Source: Bacteroidetes bacterium GWF2_40_14
GTDB taxonomy: Bacteria > Bacteroidota > Bacteroidia > Bacteroidales > UBA932
Assembly (NCBI GenBank): GCA_001769195.1
Contig: MEOK01000026.1
Span: 1-64,000 of the forward strand
Direction: 5' to 3'
DNA length: 64,000 nt
In this document: piece by piece, positions 49,158 to 60,045 of the stretch
Position numbering within the stretch: position 1 is the first letter of the stretch
Layout of the letters: each line of letters begins with the position of its first letter
The notes under the pieces: model-generated
What the model was told of the DNA's origin: nothing
Database searches by the model: none
Seen by the model: only the letters and a program-made list of their open reading frames with translations
Made by a program: the position numbers and the translations under genes

Positions 49158-50552
49158 ATGGAAAGCAAAAAAAGAGTCAAAATCTCCGAATTACTGAAAA
49201 GAGAGGCCGGTACCGATGTACTGGTAAAGGGATGGGTAAGAACCAAACGTGGAAATAAAAACATCTCCTTTGTTGCACTTAACGATGGATCGACAGTAAA
49301 CAATATTCAGATTGTATTTGATATGAGTAAGTTTACAGAGGAGCAATTAAAAGGGGTCAATACAGGTGCATGCCTGGCTGTTGAAGGTTCTTTGGTTTCA
49401 TCTGTAGGGAGTGGGCAAAGTGTGGAAATACAGGCACATCTGCTTGAAATTTATGGGTCGGCAGATCCTGAGACATATCCCCTTCAGAAAAAAGGACACA
49501 GTATGGAGTTTCTCAGGGAGATTGGTCATCTTCGTCCCAGAACCAATACATTCGGTTGCATTTTCCGCATAAGACATGCCATGGCTTTTGCAATTCACAA
49601 GTTTTTCAATGATAAAGGGTTCTTCTATCTTCACACCCCAATCATTACAGCATCAGACGCAGAGGGAGCAGGAGCAATGTTCCAGGTTACAACTCTTGAC
49701 CTAAACAATATTCCTAAGAATCCAGAAGGTGGAGTTAACTTCTCTGACGACTTTTTCGGAAAAGCTGCAAACCTTACAGTAAGTGGACAGCTTGAAGGTG
49801 AACTTGGAGCATTGGCATTAGGTGAAATCTATACATTTGGTCCTACATTCAGAGCAGAAAACTCCAATACACCCAGACATCTGTCAGAATTCTGGATGAT
49901 TGAACCAGAGATTGCATTCTATGATATCAAGGACAATATGGACCTCGCAGAGGAGTTTATCAAATATCTTGTTAAGTACTCACTTGATAATTGCACTGAC
50001 GACCTTAAGTTCCTGAATGACATGTTCGACAAGGAGCTAATTGAAAGACTCCAAAGTGTCATTGACACTGAGTTCGTCCGGCTCAGCTATACAGATGGGG
50101 TAGAAATACTTATGAAGTCTGGGCAGAAATTTGAGTACCCTGTGTCATGGGGAACCGACCTTCAAAGCGAGCATGAGAGATACCTTGTGGAGAAACATTT
50201 CAAAAAGCCTGTCATTCTTACAGATTACCCTAAGGAGATTAAGGCATTCTACATGAAGCAAAACGATGACAACAAAACTGTGAGAGCTATGGATGTGTTG
50301 TTCCCGAAAATTGGAGAGATCATTGGAGGCTCCCAGAGGGAGGAATCATTAGAGAAACTTGAAGGGAGAATAAAGGAACTTGAGATGGGCACTGAATCTC
50401 TCTGGTGGTACATAGAGACCCGTAAATTTGGCACCGCTCCCCATTCAGGATTTGGTCTTGGTTTTGAAAGACTTCTTCTATTTGTAACCGGCATGTCAAA
50501 TATTCGTGACGTAATACCTTTCCCAAGATCACCTAAAAACGCAGAATTTTAA
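49158..50552 (+). CDS. asnS: Asparagine-tRNA ligase
   Basis: '[25 protein letters not shown]', '[29 protein letters not shown]', '[29 protein letters not shown]'. Confidence 0.96.
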   Translation: MESKKRVKISELLKREAGTDVLVKGWVRTKRGNKNISFVALNDGSTVNNIQIVFDMSKFTEEQLKGVNTGACLAVEGSLVSSVGSGQSVEIQAHLLEIYGSADPETYPLQKKGHSMEFLREIGHLRPRTNTFGCIFRIRHAMAFAIHKFFNDKGFFYLHTPIITASDAEGAGAMFQVTTLDLNNIPKNPEGGVNFSDDFFGKAANLTVSGQLEGELGALALGEIYTFGPTFRAENSNTPRHLSEFWMIEPEIAFYDIKDNMDLAEEFIKYLVKYSLDNCTDDLKFLNDMFDKELIERLQSVIDTEFVRLSYTDGVEILMKSGQKFEYPVSWGTDLQSEHERYLVEKHFKKPVILTDYPKEIKAFYMKQNDDNKTVRAMDVLFPKIGEIIGGSQREESLEKLEGRIKELEMGTESLWWYIETRKFGTAPHSGFGLGFERLLLFVTGMSNIRDVIPFPRSPKNAEF

Positions 50553-50558
50553 AACTTT

Positions 50559-51176
50559 ATGCTGATAATTGGAATTGCCGGTGGTACCGGATCCGGAAAA
50601 ACAACGGTTGTAAATGAGATAACCAAACTACTGTCAAACAGTCAGGTGGTGGTGATACCCCAAGATTCTTACTATAAAGATAACAGTCACCTGCCTCTTG
50701 AGGAACGGCTGGAACTTAATTTTGACCATCCAGAATCTATTGATTTTAAGCTTCTTGTAAAACATCTCCGCGAACTTAGGGCAGGCAAGGGGGTAGATCA
50801 GCCAGTCTATTCCTATCTTACCTGCTTAAGGTCAACAACAGAGACGGTAAGAGTTGAGCCGGCACAGGTTATCATTGTTGAAGGAATCCTGATATATACC
50901 TGTCCCGAGCTCAGAAGTTGCATGGATATAAAAGTATATGTAGATGCCGATGCCGATGATCGCCTTTGCAGGGTTATCACCAGGGATTGCCTTGAAAGAG
51001 GCAGAACTGTGGGCAAAGTGTTGGAAAGATACGAAAAAACCGTAAAACCAATGCACCTTCAATTCATAGAACCAAGCAAGCGATATGCCGATATCATTAT
51101 TCCTCAGGGAGGACACAATCAGGTTGCGATAGATATTCTTCTTGCAAGCATAGAGAAAGTGCTACACAGAAAATAA
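50559..51176 (+). CDS. udk: Uridine kinase
   Basis: 'IGIAGGTGSGKTTVVNEI', 'QDSYYKDNSHLP', 'FDHPESIDFKLL'. Confidence 0.94.
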   Translation: MLIIGIAGGTGSGKTTVVNEITKLLSNSQVVVIPQDSYYKDNSHLPLEERLELNFDHPESIDFKLLVKHLRELRAGKGVDQPVYSYLTCLRSTTETVRVEPAQVIIVEGILIYTCPELRSCMDIKVYVDADADDRLCRVITRDCLERGRTVGKVLERYEKTVKPMHLQFIEPSKRYADIIIPQGGHNQVAIDILLASIEKVLHRK

Positions 51177-51880
51177 TGTTTAACAAAGAGAAAAATGTTG
51201 GTCTGTATCTTACCATAGCCGTTCATCTGCTGGTAATCATCATACTGTTGGCTACCCGCATAGGTTTTGTACTAAGCGAAGAAAACTCATTTATTCTCGA
51301 TTTCACACAACAGGAGACTGCTGAAAAACAGGCACAGGAGGCTCAGTTGAAAGAGGATGTCAGTAATGAACTTGACGGTTTACTCTCAAGAAGCACAAGC
51401 ATAAGGAACGTTGCAGTTGATGCCAGCCAAAAAGGAAAAGCCCTTAAAGATGACCGCTTTAAAAATCCTAATCAAGTTTATGAAGAGGCAAAGAAACTGC
51501 AGGATAAGCTAAATGCTTCCAAAAAGGAGGCCGAAGCATATCAGGGAAGTGACGATGTTGCAGAACCTGCCCAGGAACAGAAAAAGAGTGAGACTTACAA
51601 AGGGCCTTCTGTCATCTCTTATTCACTGGAAGGACGCAAGGCTATGAGCCTTCCCATTCCTGTCTATAAATGCATTGGTGGAGGTGATGTAAGTGTGGCT
51701 ATAAGCGTCAACAGAAAGGGTTATGTAATTGCAGCATCGGTCATCACCAACGCCTCATCAGCAGATAGATGTCTGCAGGATTATGCAATTAAAGCTGCAA
51801 AATCGTCACGTTTCACAGCTTCTCCCAATGCACCGGAACGTCAGGTTGGTAAAATTGTCTACAGGTTCATTGCCCAGTAG
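51176..51880 (+). CDS. TonB/TolA-like energy transducer-type protein
   Basis: Single N-terminal TM, charged coiled linker, TonB-C-like 'GGGDVSVAISVNRKGYVIAASVI...AIKAAKSSRF'. Confidence 0.7.
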   Translation: MFNKEKNVGLYLTIAVHLLVIIILLATRIGFVLSEENSFILDFTQQETAEKQAQEAQLKEDVSNELDGLLSRSTSIRNVAVDASQKGKALKDDRFKNPNQVYEEAKKLQDKLNASKKEAEAYQGSDDVAEPAQEQKKSETYKGPSVISYSLEGRKAMSLPIPVYKCIGGGDVSVAISVNRKGYVIAASVITNASSADRCLQDYAIKAAKSSRFTASPNAPERQVGKIVYRFIAQ

Positions 51881-53459
51881 CAACCTTCATTACATTATCA
51901 ATCTCTGCCATAATAGGATAAAAGGCAAGGTCATCTAATGGAGAATACCTCCCAACCAAAGCCTTTATCTGAGTTATAATTATATCTTTACATCTGGCCC
52001 ACTCGTCATTTTTTGGCACAAGCTTATTGATTTCTGCATATTTAAGGAATCTTTGCTCAAAGTTAACTGTCGCAAAGAAATTATTCAGGCTCTTTATATC
52101 CTTGATATTCTTTAACACAGGTCGGTAAATATCTGCCATCTGGGAGCTGAACCTGAACGCCAGACCCTGATTGCTTGCCTTTACAAAGAAATCGTTAACC
52201 CCTATTGTATCTATCGGAACAAAAATGTCCGGAGTTATTCCTCCTCCTCCATATACAATTTTTCCTTTTGGAGTAGTGAATTTCAATGAGTCGTTCTTTC
52301 GTATACTGTCTGCCGATGACATCTCTCCATGTTTGAATCTCTCATAGATATCATATTGATAATCTTTTGAGTATGGCTTTTGGATTGATCTGCCCGTTGG
52401 TGTATAAAATCTGGCAACTGTAAGTCTTATTCCGGATTTATCTGTGAAATATATTGGCTCCTGAACGAGTCCCTTACCAAATGACCTTCTGCCTATTACG
52501 ACTCCCCTGTCATTATCCTGAATGGCTCCGGCAAATATTTCGCTGGACGAAGCAGACCCTTCGTCAATTAGCACCTTAAGTCCAATACCATTGCAAGTAC
52601 CACTGTTATCGGCAAAAAAGTCCTGTCTTTTGCGGTGCATACCCTCCATATATACAATAAGTTCTCCTTTTTTCAAAAATTCATTTGCCAGAAGGAAAGC
52701 CTGGTCAAAATAACCGCCGCTGTTACTCCTTAAGTCAAATATCAGATCTTTCATCCCCTCGCTTTTCAGCTGTTTTACAGCTTCAAGAAACTCCTTGTGA
52801 CTTGTTCTGGAAAATTTGGAAAGTTTGATGTAGCCGATGTTCTGCCCGGTCATATATGCAACATCTATACTTTTAACCGGAATCTTGTCTCTCTTTATAT
52901 CAAAATAGACAAGCTTTGCCGATATCCCTCGCTTTACTCCTATATTGACCATTGATCCGGACTTTCCCCTCAATCGTTTAACCAGACTATCCTGAGCCAT
53001 CTTAACCCCTGCCACGATCTCCTTGTTTACCTGAACTATCCTGTCTCCGGATATAAGCCCTGCCCTTTCCGAAGGACCTCCGGTTATAACATTTATTACT
53101 ATTGCCGTGTCGTTTGGAACATTGAACTCAATTCCAATGCCGTCGAAATTTCCTTCCAGAACCTCGTCAGCATCTTTTAATTCCTGAGGAGGAAGATAGA
53201 CCGAATGAGGGTCGAGAGTCTCCAGAATATGCGGGATGACCTTCTCTGTTATATCACTCTTATCAATAGAATCTACATAGTTTTTATCTATCTGGCTCAA
53301 TACCAGCATGAGTTTGTCCCAGTTTTGAGCCTTTACCGACAGCTCCTTTCTATTACTGCTCACCGTGCTAAGAATTTTAAAAACCAGTAGAATTGCCAGG
53401 GCCAATATTATTATTGTGGGCCAGGGGTTGTTCTTAATGCGCTCTTTTATGCTGCTCAT
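51867..53459 (-). CDS. S41 family C-terminal processing peptidase with PDZ domain
   Basis: PDZ 'GGPSERAGLISGDRIVQVN', 'DLRSNSGGYFDQA', 'LIDEGSASSSEIFAGAIQDNDRGVVIGRRSFGKGLVQ'. Confidence 0.95.
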   Translation of the reverse strand: MSSIKERIKNNPWPTIIILALAILLVFKILSTVSSNRKELSVKAQNWDKLMLVLSQIDKNYVDSIDKSDITEKVIPHILETLDPHSVYLPPQELKDADEVLEGNFDGIGIEFNVPNDTAIVINVITGGPSERAGLISGDRIVQVNKEIVAGVKMAQDSLVKRLRGKSGSMVNIGVKRGISAKLVYFDIKRDKIPVKSIDVAYMTGQNIGYIKLSKFSRTSHKEFLEAVKQLKSEGMKDLIFDLRSNSGGYFDQAFLLANEFLKKGELIVYMEGMHRKRQDFFADNSGTCNGIGLKVLIDEGSASSSEIFAGAIQDNDRGVVIGRRSFGKGLVQEPIYFTDKSGIRLTVARFYTPTGRSIQKPYSKDYQYDIYERFKHGEMSSADSIRKNDSLKFTTPKGKIVYGGGGITPDIFVPIDTIGVNDFFVKASNQGLAFRFSSQMADIYRPVLKNIKDIKSLNNFFATVNFEQRFLKYAEINKLVPKNDEWARCKDIIITQIKALVGRYSPLDDLAFYPIMAEIDNVMKVATGQ

Positions 53460-53468
53460 ATATATATA

Positions 53469-53888
53469 TTATTCACTAAGGTTAACAATTTCTATTCCAA
53501 CTCTGGCAAGGAGGTCTATCCCGTCAGTAATCCGGTAGTTGTCCCGGTAAACAAGTCTCTTTATTCCTGCCTGAATGATAAGCTTGGAACACTCAAGACA
53601 TGGTGCTGTTGTTACATACATGGTTGCCCCCTCGCTACTGTTGCTCGATTTCGCAACTTTGGTTATAGCATTTGCTTCTGCATGGAGAACATACGCCTTT
53701 GTACGGCCATCTTCATCTTCACAAATATTCTCAAACCCGGAAGGTGTCCCATTATATCCGTCAGATATAATCATTCTGTCCTTAACCAGCAGTGCACCAA
53801 CCTGCCTTCTCTTGCAATAAGAATTTTTTGCCCAGACTGCAGCCATCTCCAGATAGCTCTTGTCAAACTGAATTTGTTTTTCCGACAT
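53469..53888 (-). CDS. dCMP/CMP deaminase family protein
   Basis: 'LHAEANAITKVAKS', 'APCLECSKLIIQAGIKRLVY' zinc-binding motifs. Confidence 0.93.
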   Translation of the reverse strand: MSEKQIQFDKSYLEMAAVWAKNSYCKRRQVGALLVKDRMIISDGYNGTPSGFENICEDEDGRTKAYVLHAEANAITKVAKSSNSSEGATMYVTTAPCLECSKLIIQAGIKRLVYRDNYRITDGIDLLARVGIEIVNLSE

Positions 53889-53889
53889 A

Positions 53890-55551
53890 TTAGCCTTGTA
53901 ATCTTTGATATAGAAATCTTTTTATACTCCTTTTTGGAGTTTTTTCAAACTCTTCCGGGAAAATTTTTACTGTCTGAATCTTACAAAAGTTTGGAAGATC
54001 ATCATTTACGGCAACCCTGTTTTCCTCCATCTTTTTTTCAAGATCTATGGTGGATAGTCCATGCTGCTCCGCCAGTTCAAAATCAGGGTAGATAAGCACA
54101 GTCAGTGACCCTTGTTCTTCTATAACCAGCGATTCATTTACATACTGCATATTATTCAACAGACTCTCAATCTCCTCGGGGTATATATTCTGCCCGTTAG
54201 GACCCAGAATCATGCTTTTTGAACGCCCCCTGATATAGAGGAAACCCTCATCATCTATGACTCCCATGTCACCTGTCCTCAACCATCCATCCTCTTTCAA
54301 AACACTATCTGTGGCCTCCTGATTCTTGAAGTATCCCAACATCATGTTTGTTCCTTTGCACATTATCTCTCCGGGAATATTCTTTGGGTCGTCTGAGTCA
54401 ATTTTTATCGACATTCTGGGAACTGCTTTCCCGCAGGAGTACAATCTGGTGTTGTCCCAAGGGGCATATGTTATTATTGGTCCACACTCTGTCATTCCGT
54501 AACCAACTGTAAAGGGAAAGCCAATCTTGCGGAAGAAAACCTCAGCCTCCTTGTTGAAAGCGGCTCCCCCCACAATAACTTCCCTGAACCTCCCACCAAA
54601 GGTTTTTACAAGCTCTTGCTGTATTTTCCTTTGAATCTTCTGGTCAATGACCGGCACTCTCAGAAGCACCCTCATAGATGTCTTACTTATAATTGGCTGA
54701 AGCTTTTTTTTGTATATCTTTTCTATAATCAATGGTACCGATACAACAATGTGTGGCTTTATTTCGGCAAAAGCCTCCATTATTATTTTGGGACTCGGAA
54801 TTCGCGTAAGGAAGTATACGTGTGCACCCACTGTCATTTCGAACAGAAATTCAAACATCATACCATACATGTGCGCTGTTGGCAACATGGCAACAACCCT
54901 TGATGTATTGTTCAGTTGGGGTTGTACCTCCATTCCAAATTCCACATTTGATATCAGACTCCTGAAGGGTAGCATAACACCCTTGGAAAAGCCTGTTGTT
55001 CCCGATGTGTAGTTTATCAATGCAAGCTCTTCGTGAGAATCTTCGAAATATGATATATGTTCAGGTCTGAAATATTTTGGATACTTCTTTCCAAAAAGTT
55101 CGTTAAGGTGCTCTCTGGTTTCATAAACAAGCTGGGCCTTGGCAAATAATACCGAAAAATCCGAAATTTGAATCACTACCTCAAGGTTGGGCATCTCTGT
55201 TTCACTTAGAAGTTCCCAGTTCTGGTCACCAATAAATAATATTCTTGAATCTGAATGGTTTACAATATGATGAATATTGCCGGGTTTAAATTCATGAAGA
55301 ATGGGAACAGCAACTGCACCGTAAGTTATTGTAGCGAGAAATACCACTCCCCAGTTAGCCTGATTTTTTGAACAGATGGAGACCTTATCTCCCTTTTTCA
55401 AACCACATATTTCAAATACTATATGAAGTTTCTCAATTCTTCTGGCAACATCCCTGTAGTGAAGCGTTACCCCTTTGTAGTCGGATAGAGCAGGATTGTT
55501 CCAATTTTCTTTGAAACTCCTTTCCAACATCAGGTTAAGTGATTTTTCCAT
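53890..55551 (-). CDS. AMP-binding long-chain acyl-CoA synthetase family protein
   Basis: 'ALINYTSGTTGFSKGVMLP', 'GYGMTECGPIITY', 'GWLRTGDMGVIDDEGFLYIRGRSK'. Confidence 0.93.
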   Translation of the reverse strand: MEKSLNLMLERSFKENWNNPALSDYKGVTLHYRDVARRIEKLHIVFEICGLKKGDKVSICSKNQANWGVVFLATITYGAVAVPILHEFKPGNIHHIVNHSDSRILFIGDQNWELLSETEMPNLEVVIQISDFSVLFAKAQLVYETREHLNELFGKKYPKYFRPEHISYFEDSHEELALINYTSGTTGFSKGVMLPFRSLISNVEFGMEVQPQLNNTSRVVAMLPTAHMYGMMFEFLFEMTVGAHVYFLTRIPSPKIIMEAFAEIKPHIVVSVPLIIEKIYKKKLQPIISKTSMRVLLRVPVIDQKIQRKIQQELVKTFGGRFREVIVGGAAFNKEAEVFFRKIGFPFTVGYGMTECGPIITYAPWDNTRLYSCGKAVPRMSIKIDSDDPKNIPGEIMCKGTNMMLGYFKNQEATDSVLKEDGWLRTGDMGVIDDEGFLYIRGRSKSMILGPNGQNIYPEEIESLLNNMQYVNESLVIEEQGSLTVLIYPDFELAEQHGLSTIDLEKKMEENRVAVNDDLPNFCKIQTVKIFPEEFEKTPKRSIKRFLYQRLQG

Positions 55552-55566
55552 CTATTCTAGTAGTCA

Positions 55567-57393
55567 TTAAGCAAATGTCTGCAGATCACATAAATGAGAA
55601 TACAATCCCTTCTGCATGATCAGCTCGTTATGGGTTCCCCTTTCTACGACTGTGCCCTCTTTAAGAACGATTATCTCATCGGCATGCTGAATGGTTGATA
55701 GCCTGTGAGCTATAACAACAGATGTTCGGTTTCTCATCAGGTTGATGAGTGCCTCCTGAACTAGTCTTTCGCTCTCTGTATCTAATGCAGATGTAGCTTC
55801 GTCAAGAATCAGTATTGGTGGATTCTTAAGCACAGCTCTTGCTATTGCGAGTCTCTGTCTCTGACCTCCGGAGAGCTTTAGCCCTCTGTCCCCGATATTG
55901 GCCTGATATCCAAATTCCATTTGTGATATGAATTCGTGTGCATTGGCAATTTTTGCAGCAGTTATAACGTCCTCCTCTCTTACCTCTTCCATTCCAAAAG
56001 CAATATTGTTAAAGACAGTATCATTAAATAGTATCGCCTCCTGAGTAACTATGCCCATAAGGTTGATGAGTTCCTTAGGTTCGTAGTCTCTTATATCAAT
56101 GCCATCCAGAGTAATAGAACCTGATGTAACATCATAAAATCTTGGCAAAAGGTCGGCAAGTGTTGTTTTACCTGCACCCGATGGCCCTACAAGGGCTATC
56201 ATTTTACCTTTGTTTATCTTAATATTTATGTTTTTGAGTATCGGTTCGCTTGCATATTTGAACCCTACCCCATTAAAAGCGATTTCATTCTTAAATTCCT
56301 TGACTGAAACAGGATTTGGAGACTTCTTTATTATTGTCTCTTCATCCAGGATTGCAAAAATACGCTCGCCTGAAACCAACCCCCTTTGCAGATTTGCAAA
56401 TGCATTGGAAATAGACTTTGAGGGCTCAAGTACCTTGTAGTAGAAAGTCATGTAAATGAATAATTCCGGAAGGTCCATTCCCAGTTTCCCTCGCAGTTGA
56501 AGAAAACCCGCATATAGCAATACTATTCCCACTACCGTTACACCAAGAAATTCCGATAATGGCGATGCCATCTCCTGACGGTTAAACATTTTCTTACTGG
56601 CTCTTCTGTGTCTATAGTTAGTCTGGTCAAAACGCTCATTTGTATATCTCTGCGCATTGAAGGCCTTAATTATCCTTGCTCCTGATATTGATTCTTCAAA
56701 GTGGCTGACAATTTTCCCCATAAGGGACTGTGTGTCTGTTGCCCCTTTTTTCAACGATCTTACAACACGACCTATAACAAAAGCAGTTATAGGTAAGGCA
56801 ACAAGTGTAACTGAAGTAAGTTGGGGAGACATATAGAAAAGCATCGACAAGAAACCTATTATCATAAGAGGGTCCCTGAAAAGAATAGCGAAAGAGTTAG
56901 CTACACTGTTCTGAACCTCAGTTACATCGTTTGAAATACTCGATAGAATGTCTCCTTTCCTTTTTTCATGAAAATACCCTATGTGCAGCCTGGATATCTT
57001 AAGAAACAGCGATTTGCGAATATTGTACATGAGCCGGGTTCTCATGCTTACTAAAATTCGCTGTGACAGATATCTTGTAAGGTTTGAGAAAAAGGATGCT
57101 ATCAGAAATATTATACATACAAACAACAAACCGTCCTGACGTGCAGATTCACCCATGAACTTTGTCAGGTAGTAATTGAAAATCTGCTTGAAATAATCTA
57201 CACTTACAGAAAAATCCGGAAGGAGTGTCTGCTGGGTTATGCTGGCAGGGTCAAATATTATTCTGGTGAGCGGATCGATCAGTGCAAAATATATTACTCC
57301 GAAAAAAACAGAGAGAATAGACAACAAAAGGTATGAAGGCCAATATCTTCCGTATGGCTTTGCGAATGACAGCAGTCTTAAAAATGTCTTCAT
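55567..57393 (-). CDS. ABC transporter, fused permease/ATPase (MsbA-like)
   Basis: Six-TM exporter domain; 'ALVGPSGAGKTTLADLLPRFYD', 'LSGGQRQRLAIARAVLKNPPILILDEATSALD'. Confidence 0.94.
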   Translation of the reverse strand: MKTFLRLLSFAKPYGRYWPSYLLLSILSVFFGVIYFALIDPLTRIIFDPASITQQTLLPDFSVSVDYFKQIFNYYLTKFMGESARQDGLLFVCIIFLIASFFSNLTRYLSQRILVSMRTRLMYNIRKSLFLKISRLHIGYFHEKRKGDILSSISNDVTEVQNSVANSFAILFRDPLMIIGFLSMLFYMSPQLTSVTLVALPITAFVIGRVVRSLKKGATDTQSLMGKIVSHFEESISGARIIKAFNAQRYTNERFDQTNYRHRRASKKMFNRQEMASPLSEFLGVTVVGIVLLYAGFLQLRGKLGMDLPELFIYMTFYYKVLEPSKSISNAFANLQRGLVSGERIFAILDEETIIKKSPNPVSVKEFKNEIAFNGVGFKYASEPILKNINIKINKGKMIALVGPSGAGKTTLADLLPRFYDVTSGSITLDGIDIRDYEPKELINLMGIVTQEAILFNDTVFNNIAFGMEEVREEDVITAAKIANAHEFISQMEFGYQANIGDRGLKLSGGQRQRLAIARAVLKNPPILILDEATSALDTESERLVQEALINLMRNRTSVVIAHRLSTIQHADEIIVLKEGTVVERGTHNELIMQKGLYSHLCDLQTFA

Positions 57394-57671
57394 GCCTCTT
57401 TGTTCTCCTCTTTAGTTTCCTCTTTGGTTTCTTCGTAATCTACATACTCTCCCACGTTCCTGTCAACGACTTTATTCAGGGACGGGTTACTGTTGTTTAC
57501 AATTGTCTCCCCCTCCCGGTAATTGTCTTCTCCTTTTGAATACATCCTGTTTTCATTGGCAAATTTCCCCATTTTTTTCTTTATCCACCAAGCAAGAAGC
57601 AACGGGCCGAAACGAGCAACCAGCCAAAAAAATAAGAATAGTATAATTAAAAATGTCAAAAATCCTTCCAT
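57390..57671 (-). CDS. DUF4834-like small membrane protein
   Basis: One N-terminal TM plus charged tail; overlaps the start of the ABC exporter. Confidence 0.6.
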   Translation of the reverse strand: MEGFLTFLIILFLFFWLVARFGPLLLAWWIKKKMGKFANENRMYSKGEDNYREGETIVNNSNPSLNKVVDRNVGEYVDYEETKEETKEENKEA

Positions 57672-57673
57672 CG

Positions 57674-59941
57674 TTATTTCATTCTTTTTACCTTTCCGTT
57701 CTCCAGATTCAAAATTAAATTTCTCCCCTCTTTTGTAGTAACTATGACCTCACTTCCAGAGGTGATTTTAACTTCTGTTCCTGGCATCAGTGAATTTTTG
57801 CCAGTGAATTTTGTAACAGGATTTCCGTTTATAGTATATATTGTTGTCTCAAGTTGTGTCCTTAGCACCCAGTATTTGTTTTTGCCTACTTTAACAAGTT
57901 CCGGGAACTTCTTTATAGTCTCTTCTCTGCTTATGTTGTTCCATGCCGGATAATGATTGCAATCCCTGTCATAAAGACGTAATGTATTGTCGGTATGTAG
58001 CAACATAATTGCAAAATCACCATCACCTTTGATATCATAAATTTTTGGGCCAAGCATTATAAGCGAATCAACCCTTTTTGGGTAATTTCCGGCAAACCTT
58101 CCCTTTCTGTCCAGCAAATATAGCTCGTTTCCACTTGCAAAAAGCATTTGCAGCTTTTTATTACGGAGATAGTCTACCTGAACTACAAATCCCCTTAGAG
58201 GTGTCTGGAATGGCACCGTCCAGATTCCCTTTTTCTCCTTGTCCAGCAATCTAAGATTGAAATTGGAAAGTTGCTCCAGATATTCTGTCTCACCATTGTT
58301 AAAATTCACTAATTTAAAGGGTCCTTTATCTATCTGCACTATTGTATCAAGCTCCCATCCAGGTGTCTTGTTCTCTCTTACTCTCTCGGGTTCCGGCAGT
58401 TGCTTCATTTGCTCGGCGTAGAAGAGAAGATTCAACCCGATACCAGATTCAGACTGATTAAGCTGATAGACAATTGCTTCAAAGTTTTTATCTTTCAGTC
58501 TTTCTCTTACAGGCTCTTTGACAGATTTTTTAAATAATGCAGCAACTGAATCCGTTTGTGCAGAAACATTCACAATCGCGGAAAGAAGAGAATTCTCCTT
58601 TGATATCTTACTATACAAATCTGTTTGACTAAAGTACTCCTCCATTGTGAAATCTGAAAATGTTCCTGCTGCAAATTCCTTAATTAGTTTATTTTCACCA
58701 ATAATTACCCACTCACCACTCCTGCAATATGACTCCTCTTTTGTATAAGAAAAAACCTTGCCAAAAAGATCGGCAATAGCACCTTTATGTTTAAAAGTTT
58801 CTACAACACCCTCCTTGTCCCTCTCCTTAACACCTGTCCTGATTAGAGTGACCCATTTCTGTATGCCTTCAAATGGTAATAGTGCAGTAGCAATTTCCTT
58901 AGTTTCCAGCGATATAAACCAGTTTTTATTCTCCTCTGTCCTTGCAGAATTAGGTTTTTTATATAACTCCTTGTACTCGCGGTATCTGCCTGAGAAGATT
59001 GAGAAGTCCTTAAGTGGAAGGGCAAGTAATACATGTGTATTATACGGAAGTACTTTCCACGATTTCATCTCTCCTCCGGCACAATTTTTAAATACTTCAG
59101 AATAGTTTCCTACACCTTTCATATTAATGAAATCCCCCTGATAAATTTGACAGGTATTGTTGAATTTGCCGCTGAGAGTGGTCCAGGAGCTGAACTTTGA
59201 AATAAAATCGGAATAACCCCAATATTTCCATTCAGCTATACCTGAGAAAATTTTCCCAATATTCTGATGATTGATAAAAAGAAGGTTATCCCTGTTGATA
59301 GTCTCTTTCAATATCCGTGCTAACTCATGATTGTCGAGTATCGAAGTTTTAGATTTAAGATGCCTTATAGATGACTCCAAAACTATAGGAGACGTGCTTG
59401 CGATGAACGTATTTCTGTAAACTGCAAACTGAACCCCTTTTGACTCATGGATATCAACCCCGTTAAATATTCTTTTTGCACCTCCGGTCTGTGCAGAGGA
59501 GAGCTCCTTTATCAGCAACTCCTTATCTATCGTATTATTTGAAAGATCAGAGCAATATAATAGTGATAGTTCGTTTTTTGCTGAATAGTGTACAGAAAAC
59601 AATATTTCAGAACCGGATAACTCCTTTAAAGACGGATGGTCACTGCATATTTTGTCCAAAGACAGCAGTAGCCTCAGCAGTTCATTGTTCTTGTTCAGGT
59701 AGTGAGAAAAGATGCTAATTGAATCTACAAATGCCTTTTTAAGAACTGCGCTGTTTCTGAAACTGAAAATTGCTATAGCATCAACAGGTACGGCAACAGC
59801 ATTCTTTAAAACCACACCTCTCCTCTCTTCGCCGGGATTTTCCTTATTCCGGTTAATAAATAAAAGTGCTATCCCACAACCCAAAAGTAATATAACTAAG
59901 GGCAGTACTATGAAAATATATCTCTTGTTTGTGATTATCAT
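57674..59941 (-). CDS. Hypothetical membrane-anchored protein (755 aa)
   Basis: Single N-terminal TM, long extracytoplasmic domain; C-terminal beta-propeller-like segments (LYDRDCNHYPAWN, YTINGNPVTKFTGKNSLMPG). Confidence 0.7.
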   Translation of the reverse strand: MIITNKRYIFIVLPLVILLLGCGIALLFINRNKENPGEERRGVVLKNAVAVPVDAIAIFSFRNSAVLKKAFVDSISIFSHYLNKNNELLRLLLSLDKICSDHPSLKELSGSEILFSVHYSAKNELSLLYCSDLSNNTIDKELLIKELSSAQTGGAKRIFNGVDIHESKGVQFAVYRNTFIASTSPIVLESSIRHLKSKTSILDNHELARILKETINRDNLLFINHQNIGKIFSGIAEWKYWGYSDFISKFSSWTTLSGKFNNTCQIYQGDFINMKGVGNYSEVFKNCAGGEMKSWKVLPYNTHVLLALPLKDFSIFSGRYREYKELYKKPNSARTEENKNWFISLETKEIATALLPFEGIQKWVTLIRTGVKERDKEGVVETFKHKGAIADLFGKVFSYTKEESYCRSGEWVIIGENKLIKEFAAGTFSDFTMEEYFSQTDLYSKISKENSLLSAIVNVSAQTDSVAALFKKSVKEPVRERLKDKNFEAIVYQLNQSESGIGLNLLFYAEQMKQLPEPERVRENKTPGWELDTIVQIDKGPFKLVNFNNGETEYLEQLSNFNLRLLDKEKKGIWTVPFQTPLRGFVVQVDYLRNKKLQMLFASGNELYLLDRKGRFAGNYPKRVDSLIMLGPKIYDIKGDGDFAIMLLHTDNTLRLYDRDCNHYPAWNNISREETIKKFPELVKVGKNKYWVLRTQLETTIYTINGNPVTKFTGKNSLMPGTEVKITSGSEVIVTTKEGRNLILNLENGKVKRMK

Positions 59942-59993
59942 AAGCTCACAAAGTTATTAAAAAATAAAAAAAGGAACAAACTAAAAAAAAATG

Positions 59994-60001
59994 TACTTTT
60001 G
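59994..60001 (+). promoter_or_regulatory. Candidate -7 element (TACTTTTG) for glutamine synthetase
   Basis: TAnnTTTG match 44 bp before ATG 60046. Confidence 0.45.
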
Positions 60002-60045
60002 CAAACATTTTATTAAAATATCCAACAAAACATTCACAAATCATA

